Notes under the pieces: model-generated
The model's database searches: none
Seen by the model: only the letters and a program-made list of their open reading frames with translations
Told to the model about the DNA's origin: nothing
Part shown: positions 21,158 through 31,133 of the stretch, piece after piece
Layout of the letters: every line of letters starts with the position of its first letter
Position numbering within the stretch: the stretch's first letter is position 1
Translations under genes and position numbers: made by a program
DNA from: Symbiodinium natans
Taxonomy: Eukaryota > Sar > Dinophyceae > Suessiales > Symbiodiniaceae
Reading direction: 5' to 3'
Assembly (NCBI GenBank): GCA_905221605.1
Contig: CAJNDS010002102.1
Span: forward strand, 1,419,147 to 1,483,146
DNA length: 64,000 bases

Positions 21158-22480
21158 TTGTTGGGTAATTTTGTTCAGAAAATTCACTTAAAGAAATATT
21201 ATAAGAGAAAGTATAGTATTATGTCTATGAAAACCCCAGAGGATATGACCATGGAAGAGATAAGAGAACAGTTGGCATTTTACAACCGATTGTATTACTA
21301 CAAACGAAGACAGGAGGCAGGATGTATGCGGAAAAACGCGATTCTGCCTTGAAGTGCATTCAAAAGAAGACGTTGAAACAATATCCGAAAGACAACAATA
21401 TCAATAGCCAATAGCACAATAGAGGGTTTAACCGAAAAGCAACTGGCAGAATTCAACACCAGTCAGAATAAGAAAGAGCCGAAGGATGACATGAATAATG
21501 TCAAAGTTGTGATGCCCATGATAACAGAAGAATGCTGGTTTAATTTTAGAAATAAGATTAAATCAATATTTTTGAAATGTAGTTACATGAGTAAACAAGA
21601 AATAATTAATGATGTGTAGTCGATCGTGCAGGATTTGGGAGCAGGCAGAGGACCGTAAAGGAAGCGCGGGAAAAAGATAAAGGTATAAGCGTAACTCTTG
21701 ACGATGTTAATGAGTTTTTCAAGAAGAACGTTGAGGCAAAAATAAAACCTGCGGGACAGAACAGTTTTGTAGCACCACATTCGGCATACGAGTATCAAAT
21801 GGACTTGTTTGTTATAATGATCTGGAAGATAAAAAACTCAAGGTTGGTATGATCATGATAGATGTCTTTGACAAGTTTATGCACGTGGTAGCAATAAAGG
21901 GAAAAAAGAGGATTTGGCAAGTGGAATGCTTGAGTGTTGGCGTAAGATGGGAAAAAACCTAAGATGATTTATACTGATGATGAAGGTGCTCTATCTAAGG
22001 AAGCTATTCAAACATACTTAAGGGAAAAGAAAATAGAGCTCCACAGGACAAGGGCACATGCAAATTTCAGTGAGAGGGCGATCAGAACTTTTAAGGACAC
22101 GCTATATAAAAGAGTTGAGGCTGACGAAAAAGAAGGGGAAAAAACAATATTCAATGGACTGATTGTATTCACGAGATATGGTTGACATATCATAACCAAA
22201 TGATACATTCCGCGACAAAATTCACGCCGAAAGGCACGAAAACCAAGCAACGAATTAAGCGTCAGGTTGAATATGGCTAGTAGTGGTAAACGGAATAGGA
22301 TATATCCAGAGTTAGATCGTGGATATGAAGTTAAGCTTAGCGACAACCGAATGAGAAAGAAAGGATCGGAAATTGGAGTAAAAACGTATATACTATAGAA
22401 AGAATAGAGAAGAAATTAAGTCAAGGGTACTATTATGTCAGACCTTATTTAAGATTTGAACTGTTGAAGGTGTAAACATC
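21158..22480 (+). pseudogene. Frameshifted DDE (rve-type) integrase in an AT-rich island
   Basis: Plus-strand pieces in changing frames encode, in order: an N-terminal stretch MKTPEDMTMEEIREQLAFYN; a stretch SVTLDDVNEFFKKNVEAKIK; the first catalytic Asp in SAYEYQMDLF (near 21790); VGMIMIDVFDKFMHVVAIKG; the second Asp in KMIYTDDEGALSKEAIQTYL (from 21961); the Glu in ANFSERAIRTFKDTLYKRVE (near 22070); then a C-terminal stretch with a basic tail. The D, D, E order and the F-S-E-R-A-I-R-T-F-K context fit the integrase core of retroelements and of Polinton/Ginger-type DNA transposons. There are at least three frameshifts and a gap. Base content is clearly AT-rich, unlike all surrounding DNA, which suggests recent arrival from another source. 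No polymerase or capsid genes accompany it. Confidence 0.7.
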
Positions 22481-22505
22481 AGGTATGGATTGAAGGTTGA
22501 AGTGA

Positions 22506-22688
22506 GTGTGTGGCAGTGAAACCGCCGGACAACGCCTAAATGCATTTGCAGACAACCTGCAGAACTTGACAAAGTACGGACAGGCGTGTCGCGCAAAACG
22601 CAAAGCAGACTTCATCACAACATTGGCGGTAACAGACCTTGATCGAAGCTTTGACAGTATGAGCCTCCAGGCACATGACCGCTACTGA
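22506..22688 (+). CDS. Short protein-like frame, 60 residues, unrecognised
   Basis: Contains LNAFADNLQNLTKYGQACRA followed by KRKADFITTLAVTDLDRSFD. Lies between the integrase island and the 61-base repeat array; may be a piece of the same insertion. A minus-strand frame of 100 codons overlaps it. Low support. Confidence 0.2.
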   Translation: MCGSETAGQRLNAFADNLQNLTKYGQACRAKRKADFITTLAVTDLDRSFDSMSLQAHDRY

Positions 22689-22979
22689 CTTGTCTGGGGC
22701 AGTCGCAGGCTCCAGCAGCAATGCCTTGAACTGCAAGCAGGCAATTCCCAAACTGAGGCGACACCTAGGCATAGGCACAGGCGCCATGCAGCCATAGTCA
22801 TGCGCTTTCTTTCCAAGAGTCATGTGAGTATCGGACAAAACCTATGGAAGAGGTAGCCTTAATTAGAGGGGTCATATGGAACTGACAAGGTCGCTTTTGC
22901 ACGAGAACGGATAGGGCCCAACCTTAGACCAATACCCTCGGCATGTACAGTTATAATTGGGGACATACGTACAGGTAGC

Positions 22980-23220
22980 GGGAACGTCGGTTCCAGTACG
23001 AAGCTTGACGAAAACCCAGAGGTCTCACGGGAACGTCGGTTCCAGTAGTAAGCTTGTGCTACAACTCAACGAAAACCCAGCGGGCTCACTGGAACGTCGG
23101 TTCCAGTACTAAGCTTGTACTACCAATCAACGAAAACCCAGCGGGCTCACGGGAAAGTCGGTTCCAGTGCTAAGCTTGTACTACAAATCAACGACAACCA
23201 AGCCAGTACTAAGTTTCACA
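22980..23220 (+). repeat. 61-base repeat array A, forward, about four units
   Basis: Units begin GGAACGTCGGTTCC (a hairpin with arms GGAAC/GTTCC), continue with AGTACTAAGCTTGTAC, CAAATCAACGAAAACCC and a palindromic AGCCGGCT or its variants. The first unit is short (49 bases), the next ones 61. Ends abruptly at 23216-23220 where the satellite block starts. Confidence 0.9.
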
Positions 23221-23249
23221 ATGGTCCGCTCAGGGGTCGGGCGCAGGCA

Positions 23250-23715
23250 GCCGCGAAGCGCGCGAAGCCGCGCGAAGCCCGCGCGCGAAGCTATGCGCGC
23301 GAAGCCCCGCGCGAAGCCGCGCGCGCGCGCGCGAAGCCGCGCGCGCGCGCGCGCGCGTAAGCACCGCGAAACCCGCGCGCGCGAAGCGCGCGCGCGAAGC
23401 CACGTGCGCGAAACCCGCCCGCGCGAAGCCGCGAACGCGAAGCCGCGCACGCGAAACCACGCGCGCGAAGCCGCGCGCGCGAAGCCGCGCGCGAGGCCAA
23501 GCCACGCGCGCGAAGCCACGCGCGCGAAGCCACACGCGCGAAGTCACGCGCGCGAAGCCACGCACGCGAAGCCACGCGTGCGCGCGAAGCCACGCGCACG
23601 CGCAAAGCCACGCGCGAAGCCGCGAAAGCCACACAAGCGACATGCGATGCCATGCGCGCAACCACGTGCAGAAGCCACACGAAGCCACGCGAAGTGCGAA
23701 GCCACGCGTGAAGCG
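23250..23715. repeat. GCGCGAAGCC minisatellite
   Basis: Units of about 9-14 bases (GCGCGCGAAGCC and variants). Open in several frames on both strands (AREAARAKPRAR on plus), with no stop codons possible from the unit; not taken as a protein. Confidence 0.9.
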
Positions 23716-23759
23716 TGATGGGCCTACACCTTTGTTCTTGATGGGCCCATCACCTTTGC

Positions 23760-24095
23760 TCAAAGGGGGGCTTAATGGGGGGCTTAAGGGGGGGTTTAAG
23801 GGGAGCTTAAGGGGGGGACAAAGGGGGGCCCTTTGGGGGGGGCTTGAGGGGGGACTTAAGGGGGGGCTTAAGGTAGGGCTTAAGGGCGGCTCAAGGGGGG
23901 GGGCTTGAAGGGGGCTTAAAGGGGGGCTTTAAGGGCTTCAAGGGGGGCTTAAAGGGGGGCTTAAAGGGGGGCTTCAAGGGGGGCTTAAAGGGGGGCTTAA
24001 AGGGGGGCTTCAAGGGGGCTTTGAAGGGGGCCCAAAGGTAAAGGGGGGGGGCTTAAAGGGGGGCGGGGCTAGAGAGGCTTAAGGGGGAGGGCTTT
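23760..24095 (+). repeat. GGGGGGCTTAA array, G-quadruplex-prone
   Basis: Runs of five to nine G separated by CTTAA, CTTAAA or CTTCAA every 11-12 bases, more than 20 units. All G runs are on the plus strand. Confidence 0.9.
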
Positions 24096-24102
24096 ACTGA
24101 GG

Positions 24103-24166
24103 GGATGTATTCTAAATTCCACCCCCCTCGAATCTTGTTTTGTTTTTGGATTTCGTTCTTCGAAAC

Positions 24167-24208
<42 letters not shown>

Positions 24209-24590
24209 TTTATTCTAAATTCCACCCCCCTCGAATCTTGTTATATTTTTGTGTGTTTTTTTTGGATTTCATTATTCGAAACCAGAGAAGTGAGACTCTA
24301 AACATACATTTCCCTTTACGAAGCGAAAGAAGGGAATGTATTCTAAATTCCACCCCCCTCGAATCTTGTTTTACATTTTGTGTTTGTTTTTGGATTTCAT
24401 TCTTCGAAACCAGAGAAGTGAGACTCTAAACATTCATTTCCCTTTACGAAAAGAAAGAAGGGAATGTATTCTAAATTCCACCCCCCTCGAATCTTGTTTT
24501 GTTTTTTGGGTTTCATTCTTCGAAACCAGAGAAGTGAGACTCTTTTTAAAGGGGAGCTTAAGGGCAATTCCACCCCGCTCGCTTCTTCTT
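24103..24590. repeat. 128-base tandem repeat, four copies
   Basis: Copies start near 24103, 24206, 24334 and 24462 with TATTCTAAATTCCACCCC, followed by CTCGAATCTTGTTTTG, a GGATTTCATTCTTCGAAACC core and AGAGAAGTGAGACTCTAAAC. In the first copy the last part is replaced by a GA run. Confidence 0.9.
24167..24206. repeat. (GA)n microsatellite
   Basis: Starts at CGAAACTAGAGAGA, where the other three copies of the 128-base unit read CGAAACCAGAGAAGTGAG. Confidence 0.95.
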
Positions 24591-24634
24591 TTGTTTTTTG
24601 TGTTCATTACTCGAGTTTCAAGGAGCAGAGAGTT

Positions 24635-24910
24635 CATAGCAGTGACGTGGCGCGGGGCTAAGCCGAGAACCCCATGTTTTTTTTTCAGAGATGATTCATA
24701 TGCTTCCACGCGAGCTTGCCCGGCAGAAAAAAGCGGGGGGGTTGGGGGGGGCGCAGCCCCCCCCATTTGCATAGCAGTGACGTGGCGCGGGGCTAAGCCG
24801 AGAACCCCATGTTTTGTTTTGTTTTGGACATGATTCATATGCTTCCACGCGAGTTTGCCCGGCTTAAACAAGCGGGGGGGTTGGGGGCGGCGCAGCCCCC
24901 CCCCCATGTG
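24635..24910. repeat. 135-base tandem repeat, two copies (third at 26237)
   Basis: Each copy runs from CATAGCAGTGACGTGGCGCG through AACCCCATGTTTT, TTCATATGCTTCCACGCGAG and TTGCCCGGC to a G-run/C-run pair GGGGGGGTTGGGGG...GCAGCCCCCCCC that can fold on itself. A third copy lies at 26237-26390 with an inserted stretch. Confidence 0.9.
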
Positions 24911-24914
24911 CAAA

Positions 24915-25310
24915 CACGATGCTCGCATTAGGCCTCTTAAACTGCTGCCTAAATCCTCCACCGAAGGCCCAGCAGGAATTAAGCCTCTTAGACGTCTTAA
25001 ACTGCTGCCCGAACCCTCCACAAAAGGCCCAGCGAGTATTCGGCCTCTTAAACTGCTGCCTAAATCCTCCACAGAAAGCCCAGCAAGTATTATGCCTTTT
25101 AAACTGCTGCCCAAACCCTCCACAAAAGGCCCAGCAAGTATCAGGCCTCTTAAACTGCTGCCTAAACCCTCCGCAGAAGGCCCAACAAGTATTACGCCTT
25201 TTAAACTGCTGCCCAAACCCTCCAAAAAAGGCCCAGCAAGTATTAGGCTTCTTAAACTGCTGCGCAAGTATTAGGCCTCTTAAACTGCTGCCTAAACCCT
25301 CCACAGAGGG
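24915..25310. repeat. 51-base tandem repeat, about eight copies
   Basis: Unit CCTCTTAAACTGCTGCC(T/C)AAA-CCTCCAC-GAAGGCCCAGCAAGTATTA with changes. 51 is 17 codons, so every frame repeats with a 17-residue period: on plus LLNCCLNPPQKAQQVLG or RPLKLLPKPSTEGPASI, on minus QQFKRPNTCWAFCGGFR or SSLRGLILAGPFVEGLG. Four of six frames are open over most of the array. No family recognised. Confidence 0.9.
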
Positions 25311-25700
25311 GGGGGCTTGGTTGCGGCTTCAGGGGGGAGCTTTAGGGGGGGCGTTAAGGGGGCTTAAAAAGAGGGGCTTCAAGGGGGGCTTTAAGCCCCT
25401 TAAAACGGGGGGGCCTTAAAGGGGGGCTTTAAGGGGGCTTTAAAGGGGGGCTTAAAAGGGGCGGGGGCTTCAAGGGGGCTTTAAGGGGGTAAGTGGGGCT
25501 TAAAGGGGGGCCTAAAGGGGGGCTTAAGGGGGGGCTTAAGGGGGGGCTTAAGGGGGGGCTTAAGGGGGGCTGGGGGGGGCATAGGGGCTGGGCGGGGGCC
25601 TAAGGGCTTTGACCCTTTGCCCCCCCCCCCCGAAGGGACCCCCTTTGCAGGGACCCCTTTGAAGGGGGGCTTAAGGGGGGCTTAAAGGGGGGCTTAAGCC
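25310..25700 (+). repeat. Second GGGGGGCTTAA array
   Basis: Same type as 23760-24095, with a 13-base C run at 25620-25632 that can pair with the G runs. Followed by AACAACAAC and ACGACGACG runs (25708-25752). Confidence 0.9.
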
Positions 25701-25749
25701 CCAACAACAACAACAACAACAGCAACAACGACGACGGCGACGACAACAA

Positions 25750-26180
25750 CAATAGCAATGCTCACATGATGGGTTTCAACTAGTTTCTTGGGCTTTAAAG
25801 CACGCTTCGCACCCTTGGGCTTTGAAGCGCGCTTTCGCTTTGCTCGGCCTACATGAAGCGGGAGGGTTGGGGGGGCTCAGCTATACCTCCATTTGCAAAC
25901 ACAATGCTCACATGATGGGTGTCAACAAGTTTCTTGGGCTTTGAAGCACGCTCTGCGCGGTTGAAAAAAAAAACCCAAACCGGGGGGGGGGTTGGGGGGG
26001 GGCGCGCCGCCCCCCCCCATTTGCAAACACAATGCTCACCAATGTTTTCAACTAGTTTTCTTGGGCTTCGAAGCCGCTTGGTACGCCTTAAAAGAAGGGG
26101 GGGGGGGGGGGGTTGGGGGGGCTCAACGATGATTTTCAACTAGTTTCTTGGGCTTTGAAGCATGTTTGGTACGCAACAAG
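25750..26180. repeat. Repeat of about 130 bases, four diverged copies
   Basis: AATGCTCACATGATGGGT or similar, then TTTCAACTAGTTTCTTGGGC and TTTGAAGC recur near 25755, 25900, 26025 and 26125, separated by G-run/C-run hairpins. Shares its hairpin type with the 135-base unit. Confidence 0.75.
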
Positions 26181-26236
26181 CGGGGGGGGCCGAAAAAAAA
26201 GCGGGGGGTTTGGGGGGGGCGCAGACCCCCCATTTG

Positions 26237-26870
26237 CATAGCAGTGACCCCACCAGTGTACCTCGCGCGGGGCTAAGGCCGAGAACCCCCTGTTTTGTTT
26301 TGTTTTGGACATGATTCATATCTTCCACGCGAGTTTGCCCGGCTTAAAGAAGCGTGGGGTTGGGGGGGGGCGCAGCCCCCCCCATTTTGCAAACACGATG
26401 CTCGATTAGTCTCGTTAAACGCCTGGCTGCCTAAATCCCTATTAAGCCTATTAGACTCTTAAACTGCTGCCCGAACCCTCCACAAAAAGGCCCAGCGAGT
26501 ATTCGGCCTCTAAACTGCTTGCTGCCTAAATCCTCCCAAAGCCCAGCAAGTAATTACGCCTTTTAAAAATGCTGCCCAAACCCTCCACAAAAGGCCCAGC
26601 AAGTATCAGGCCTCTTAAAACTGCTGCCTAAACCCTCCGCACACGACGGGGAAGGCCCAACAAGTATTACGCTTTTAAACTGCTGCCCAAACCCTCCCAA
26701 AAAGGCCCAGCAAGTATTAGGACCTCTTAAACTGCTGCGCAAGTATTAGGCCTCTTAACCGGCTGCCTAACCCCTCCACAGAGGGGGGGCTTGGTTGCGG
26801 CTTCAGGGGGGAGCTTTAGGGGGGGGGCGTTAAGGGGGCTTAAAAAGAGGGGGGCTTCAAGGGGGGGGCT
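26237..26870. repeat. Second copy of the 135-base plus 51-base block
   Basis: Repeats 24770-25370 in order (135-base unit, eight 51-base units, G-rich tail GGGGGGGCTTGGTTGCGGCT) but with many one- and two-base indels, so the 51-base phase and the open frames are lost. Confidence 0.85.
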
Positions 26871-26889
26871 TTACTACTAGTCACTAGTA

Positions 26890-26922
<33 letters not shown>

Positions 26923-27180
26923 GGACTACTACTACTAACGACTAATACTACTACTAACTACTACTACTACGACAAAACTACTAACTACGACTACGACTAC
27001 GCCTACTACACTACGACTACGGCTACTAGTACTAGTACTACTACTAGTACTAGTACTAAGTAACTAGTACTAGTACTATTACTAGTACAGTACTAAGTAC
27101 TATACTATACTGTCCTAGGACTATACTAGTACTCAGTACTAGTACTAGTACAGTACTACTAGTATAGGTACTAGTACTAG

Positions 27181-27278
<98 letters not shown>

Positions 27279-27345
27279 TTTATACTACGACTACGACTAC
27301 GACGACGACGACTACTCCTACTACCATTACTAATAGTATTTATTA
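26871..27345. repeat. Irregular then regular (TAC)n array
   Basis: The left half mixes ACTAGT, TACGAC and TACTAG units; the right half (27180-27280) is a pure TAC run. Ends in CGACTACGACTACGACGACG and CCATTACTAATAGTATT. Confidence 0.9.
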
Positions 27346-27416
27346 CTAGGAGTGTTGAAGCCTGCGAAGCCCGCGAGGCGCGAAGCGCGCGAAGCGCGCG
27401 AATTCAAGGGGGGGCT

Positions 27417-27860
<444 letters not shown>

Positions 27861-27884
27861 GTATTACTACGAGGGTGTCGAAGG

Positions 27885-28405
27885 CCGGCTGCGAGCCCTC
27901 GAGGCGCGAAGGGCGCGCGAAGAAAGCGCGCGAAAAAAATCCCTCGAAGCGCGCGAAGCCCTCGAAAGCGCGCGAAGCGCGCGAATCGTCGCGCAAACAG
28001 GCGGCGAGTGCGCGCTAAGCGCGCGAGGCGCGCGAAAGCGGCCGAGGCGCGCGAAAAAAGCGCGGCGAGGCGGCGCGAAGCGGCGCGAAAAAAGCCCGCG
28101 AAGCCCGCGAAGCGCGCGAAGCGCGCGAGGCGCGCGAGGCGCGCGAGGCGCGCGAGGCGCGCGAAGCGCGCGAAGCGCGCGAAGCGCGCGAGGCGCGCGA
28201 AGCGTGCGAGGCGCGCGAAGCACGCGAAGCGCGCGAAGCGCGCGAGTCGCGCGAAGCGCGCGAAGCGCGCGAAGCGTGCGAGGCGCGCGAAGCACGCGAA
28301 GCGCGCGAAGCCCGCGGAGCGAGCGAAGCGCGCGTGTCACGCGAAGCGCGCGAAGCCCGCGAGGCCCGCGAGGCGCGCGAAGCGCGCGAAGCGCGCGCGC
28401 GCGCG
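27885..28405. repeat. GCGCGCGAA minisatellite
   Basis: 9-base units GCGCGCGAA/GCGCGCGAG, in the same direction as the array at 23250-23715. Open frames read RAKRAKRAR (plus) and ASRASRAS (minus). Confidence 0.95.
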
Positions 28406-28429
28406 TAGGGCGGCCCCCAGGCGGACCAT

Positions 28430-28700
28430 AGTCCTAAGTTTGTGTTACAAATCAACAAAAACCCAGCCGGCTCACTGGAATGTCGGTTCCACTACTAAGC
28501 TTGTACTACAAATCAACGAAAACCCAGCCGGCTCACGGGAAAGTCGGTTCCAGTGCTGAGCTTGTACTACAAATCAACGAAAACCCAGCCGGCTGACGGG
28601 AACGTCGGTTCCAGTACTTAAGCTTGTACTACAAATCAACGAAAACCCAGCGGGCTCACGGGAAAGTCGGCTCCAGTATTAAGCTTGTAGTACCAACGAA
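28430..28700 (+). repeat. 61-base repeat array B, forward, about 4.5 units
   Basis: Continues array A after the satellite block. Units start near 28479, 28540, 28601 and 28663, with GGAA(T/A/C)GTCGG(T/C)TCCA and AAGCTTGTACTACAAATC. Confidence 0.9.
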
Positions 28701-29405
28701 AACCCAGCAGCATGCACTGCATCTTCGAAGAGTGCAGTGCACCACTGATGCAAACGATGCAACACGTTGAGCTCTTCAATTCTGGCGGGCCAAAGTGTAG
28801 AGCACGCTCGAGTTGCCATAACTTTGTGCGCGTGCTTTGCGGTGTCTGTGCAACCTCTGCGAGCAGGACACCGAATGTCTGCTGGTCCCAGTGGGACCGG
28901 TTTGCATGTTTTGTTATCGATCTGAGTCTGTCAACGCGAAACGCATGACGCATGACTGACTGTTGTTGACTAGCGGAAGGACATCTCATGTAGAGGTCGC
29001 ACTCGAAGGTGTCCACCTTGTTGTTCACCCTGTTGCTGCTGGCGCGCTCCACCGGAGACCAAGAAAACGCCTTCCTGCAGAACTGCTTTGCAAAGGACCG
29101 ATACTGTTGGTCAATGTGAAGAGTTTTCTTTGCAACCTTATACTCTGCCAACCGCTGAACGTTCTGGAAGCTTGCCAAGCGCGCGTAAACCTGTCTTTCA
29201 AGATTGTCTTTGGGCCAAATGTGCTGTAGCTCGACAGCGCTTGTCCAGTTGACTGCTGCTTAGCTTGGATCGGTCCAGCGCGCAAAAGTGCTGTAAAATG
29301 TTGGCTTGTAAACACCACCTGCGCCTTTCGTCGCCGATGCGGTGGATCACGAGCCATGGGAAGATCAGCAAGATGATCACTGCTCTTAGCCACCTGTTCG
29401 TCAAG
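28701..29405 (-). pseudogene. Decayed protein gene between the inverted 61-base arrays
   Basis: Minus-strand pieces in shifting frames look protein-like. From 29404: VIHRIGDERRRWCLQANILQ followed by HFCALDRSKLSSSQLDKRCR. From 29178: RLAEYKVAKKTLHIDQQYRS, FAKQFCRKAFSWSPVERASS, then DRLRSITKHANRSHWDQQTF and LLAEVAQTPQSTRTKLWQLE. I do not recognise it. Its place between two inverted repeat arrays suggests that it was carried by a foldback-type element, possibly its own mobilisation protein or a captured host exon. Confidence 0.35.
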
Positions 29406-29547
29406 AGTAGCGGTCCAAACCTCTAGTACGTCCCGAATGCCGCGTGGAATAGGGTTGGCCCCTAACGGTTCTGCAGGAATGATCTATGGGATTGCTTCAG
29501 GACTGGCGCCTATCGGTTCTGCAGCAATGCGTACCTGATGATACCTG

Positions 29548-30057
29548 ATGTAGTACAAACTTAGTACTGCAGCCGACTTTCCCGTGAGCCTGCCGGGTTT
29601 TCGTTGATTTGTAGTACAAGCTCAGCACTGGAACCGACGTTCCCGTCAGCCGGCTGGGTTTTCGTTGATTTGTAGTACAAGCTTAGTGGTGGAACCGACT
29701 TTCCCGTGAGCCGGCTGGGTTTTGTTTGATTTGTAGTACAAGCTTAGTACTGGAACCGACATTCCAGTGAGCCGGCTGGGTTTTCGTTGATTTGTAGTAC
29801 AAGCTTAGTAGTGGAACCGACTTTCCAGTGAGCCGGCTGGGTTTTCGTTGATTTGTAGTACAAGTTCGTACTGGAACCGACTTTCCCGTGAGCCCGCTGG
29901 GTTTTCGTTGATTTGTAGTACAAGCTTAGTACTTGAATTGACGTTCCCGTGAGCCGGCTGGGCTTTCGTTGATTTGTAGTACAAGCTTAGTACTGGAACA
30001 ATCTTTCCCGTGTTGATTGGTAGTACAAGCTTTAGTACTGGAACCGACGTTCCCGTG
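29548..30057 (-). repeat. 61-base repeat array C, inverted, about 8.5 units
   Basis: Reverse complement of arrays A and B: GTTTTCGTTGATTTGTAGTA, CAAGCTTAGTACTGGAACCG and A(C/T)(G/T)TTCCCGTGAGCC. Together with array B it forms inverted arms around 28701-29547. Confidence 0.92.
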
Positions 30058-30105
30058 CAAGGAAATCTCTATCCCAAGCGATCACATGCCTTTCTGCAGT
30101 TCCAG

Positions 30106-30374
30106 TCTATGCCATTTGGACCGAACATCGCAACACCTACGCGGAGATCCGTGCCGTCAAGGACGAGCTCAAGGAGCTCAGTGCCAAAAGTGACCGAAAT
30201 GAGGCCGCCGTCAAGGAGTTCAGTGGCAAAAGCGACCAACTCATGGAGATGATGGAAAGAATAGCCATAGATTGGGCGATCCTGCGGGCAGCTGACCTTC
30301 GATGTTTGCCATCAGCCTTCAAAAAGACTGCAATGGTCATGGCTGCTGCTGTGCTGATAGTTTTAACACACTAA
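30106..30374 (+). CDS. Terminal exon: coiled coil plus hydrophobic C-terminus
   Basis: After acceptor TTCCAG (30100-30105) the frame reads YAIWTEHRNTYAEIRAVKDE, then LKELSAKSDRNEAAVKEFSG, KSDQLMEMMERIAIDWAILR and ends with FKKTAMVMAAAVLIVLTH and TAA at 30372-30374. The first 55 residues have the heptad pattern and charge of a coiled coil (repeated KEL/KEF-S-x-KSD). The last 15 are hydrophobic enough for a tail anchor. It directly abuts repeat array C, so upstream exons are cut off or lie beyond the array. No named family. Confidence 0.55.
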
Positions 30375-30445
30375 CAGTACCTGGACATGAACTTTCCTCT
30401 CTTGATGCTCACGCCTTTCCACCAAACCTACTAAAATCTATGAGA

Positions 30446-30693
30446 GAACCTTTGCCCACTTTGGGATGATAATACCACCTTAGGGAACATGGATGGGGTA
30501 ATTTCTTATTCCTATACTGGTCTTGGTAATGGGGAAGTAGTGATGATGTTTGGGGGAAGTGTTAGGGAGTATAGGAATATTCCTCTTATATGGATGAGGT
30601 AATCGGTTATTCCTATACTGGTATTGGCAATGGGGTAGTAGTAGTGATATAGTTGGTGATGGTGGTATCATCACCCAAAATGGGCAAGGGTTC
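30446..30693. mobile_element. MITE-like element of 248 bases with inverted ends of about 33 bases
   Basis: The left end GAACCTTTGCCCACTTTGGG, followed by ATGATAATACCACC, matches the reverse complement of the right end (GAACCCTTGCCCATTTTGGG, then TGATGATACCACC). Inside, a 105-base unit with TTATTCCTATACTGGT occurs twice (30487 and 30592). No clear target duplication. Confidence 0.7.
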
Positions 30694-30733
30694 TGCTAAC
30701 TAAAGCGCCCACCTACCGAATTGGTTGCCTCTC

Positions 30734-31133
30734 TTATGACTCTCGTATATTCACGAACACACTGTATGCATACACATGCCGCAAATCTGAAACTCTTCCT
30801 TTGCAGAGAAGGGTGTCCGGCGTGCAGCCTTTTCCCCCCATCCTACGCTGAGGGTCCCTGAAGTTGAGTGTTTCGCTTCGTGGGCCGCAAGTGTCGATTT
30901 GGCGACATGTGCTGCCTGGCGACGGTTCTGGCTGGCAGTGTAAAACTATGAATACCCAGGCTGCTGTTTTCAGAATGAAAACGCCTGCTTTTGGACAGGG
31001 CTTTCCAGCGAACCGCAACCCCGGCAGGGCCCAGGGCTGTTCGGAACCACAAAGTGCTGATCAGAATACATGGTTCTGTGCAGAAGCATGTGCAAGGTTG
31101 TTCCACCTGTTAGTTTTGAGGCTACGTTGCACA
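30734..31133. other. Spacer with overlapping frames, no gene recognised
   Basis: Plus frame from 30864 is open into the next feature but its first 90 codons look non-coding. Minus frames overlap. Confidence 0.3.

Noticed and set aside
23167-23763. Ala/Arg/Lys-rich protein of 130-183 residues
   Set aside because: GC-rich minisatellite, open on both strands; no start context or conserved unit.
24434-25267. 277-codon minus-strand protein with a 17-residue repeat
   Set aside because: Three other frames of the same 51-base array are equally open, so openness is not evidence. Noted as a question in the findings.
24915-25310. CRISPR array
   Set aside because: The 51-base units follow each other without unique spacers, and the setting is eukaryotic. 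The same holds for the 61-base arrays.
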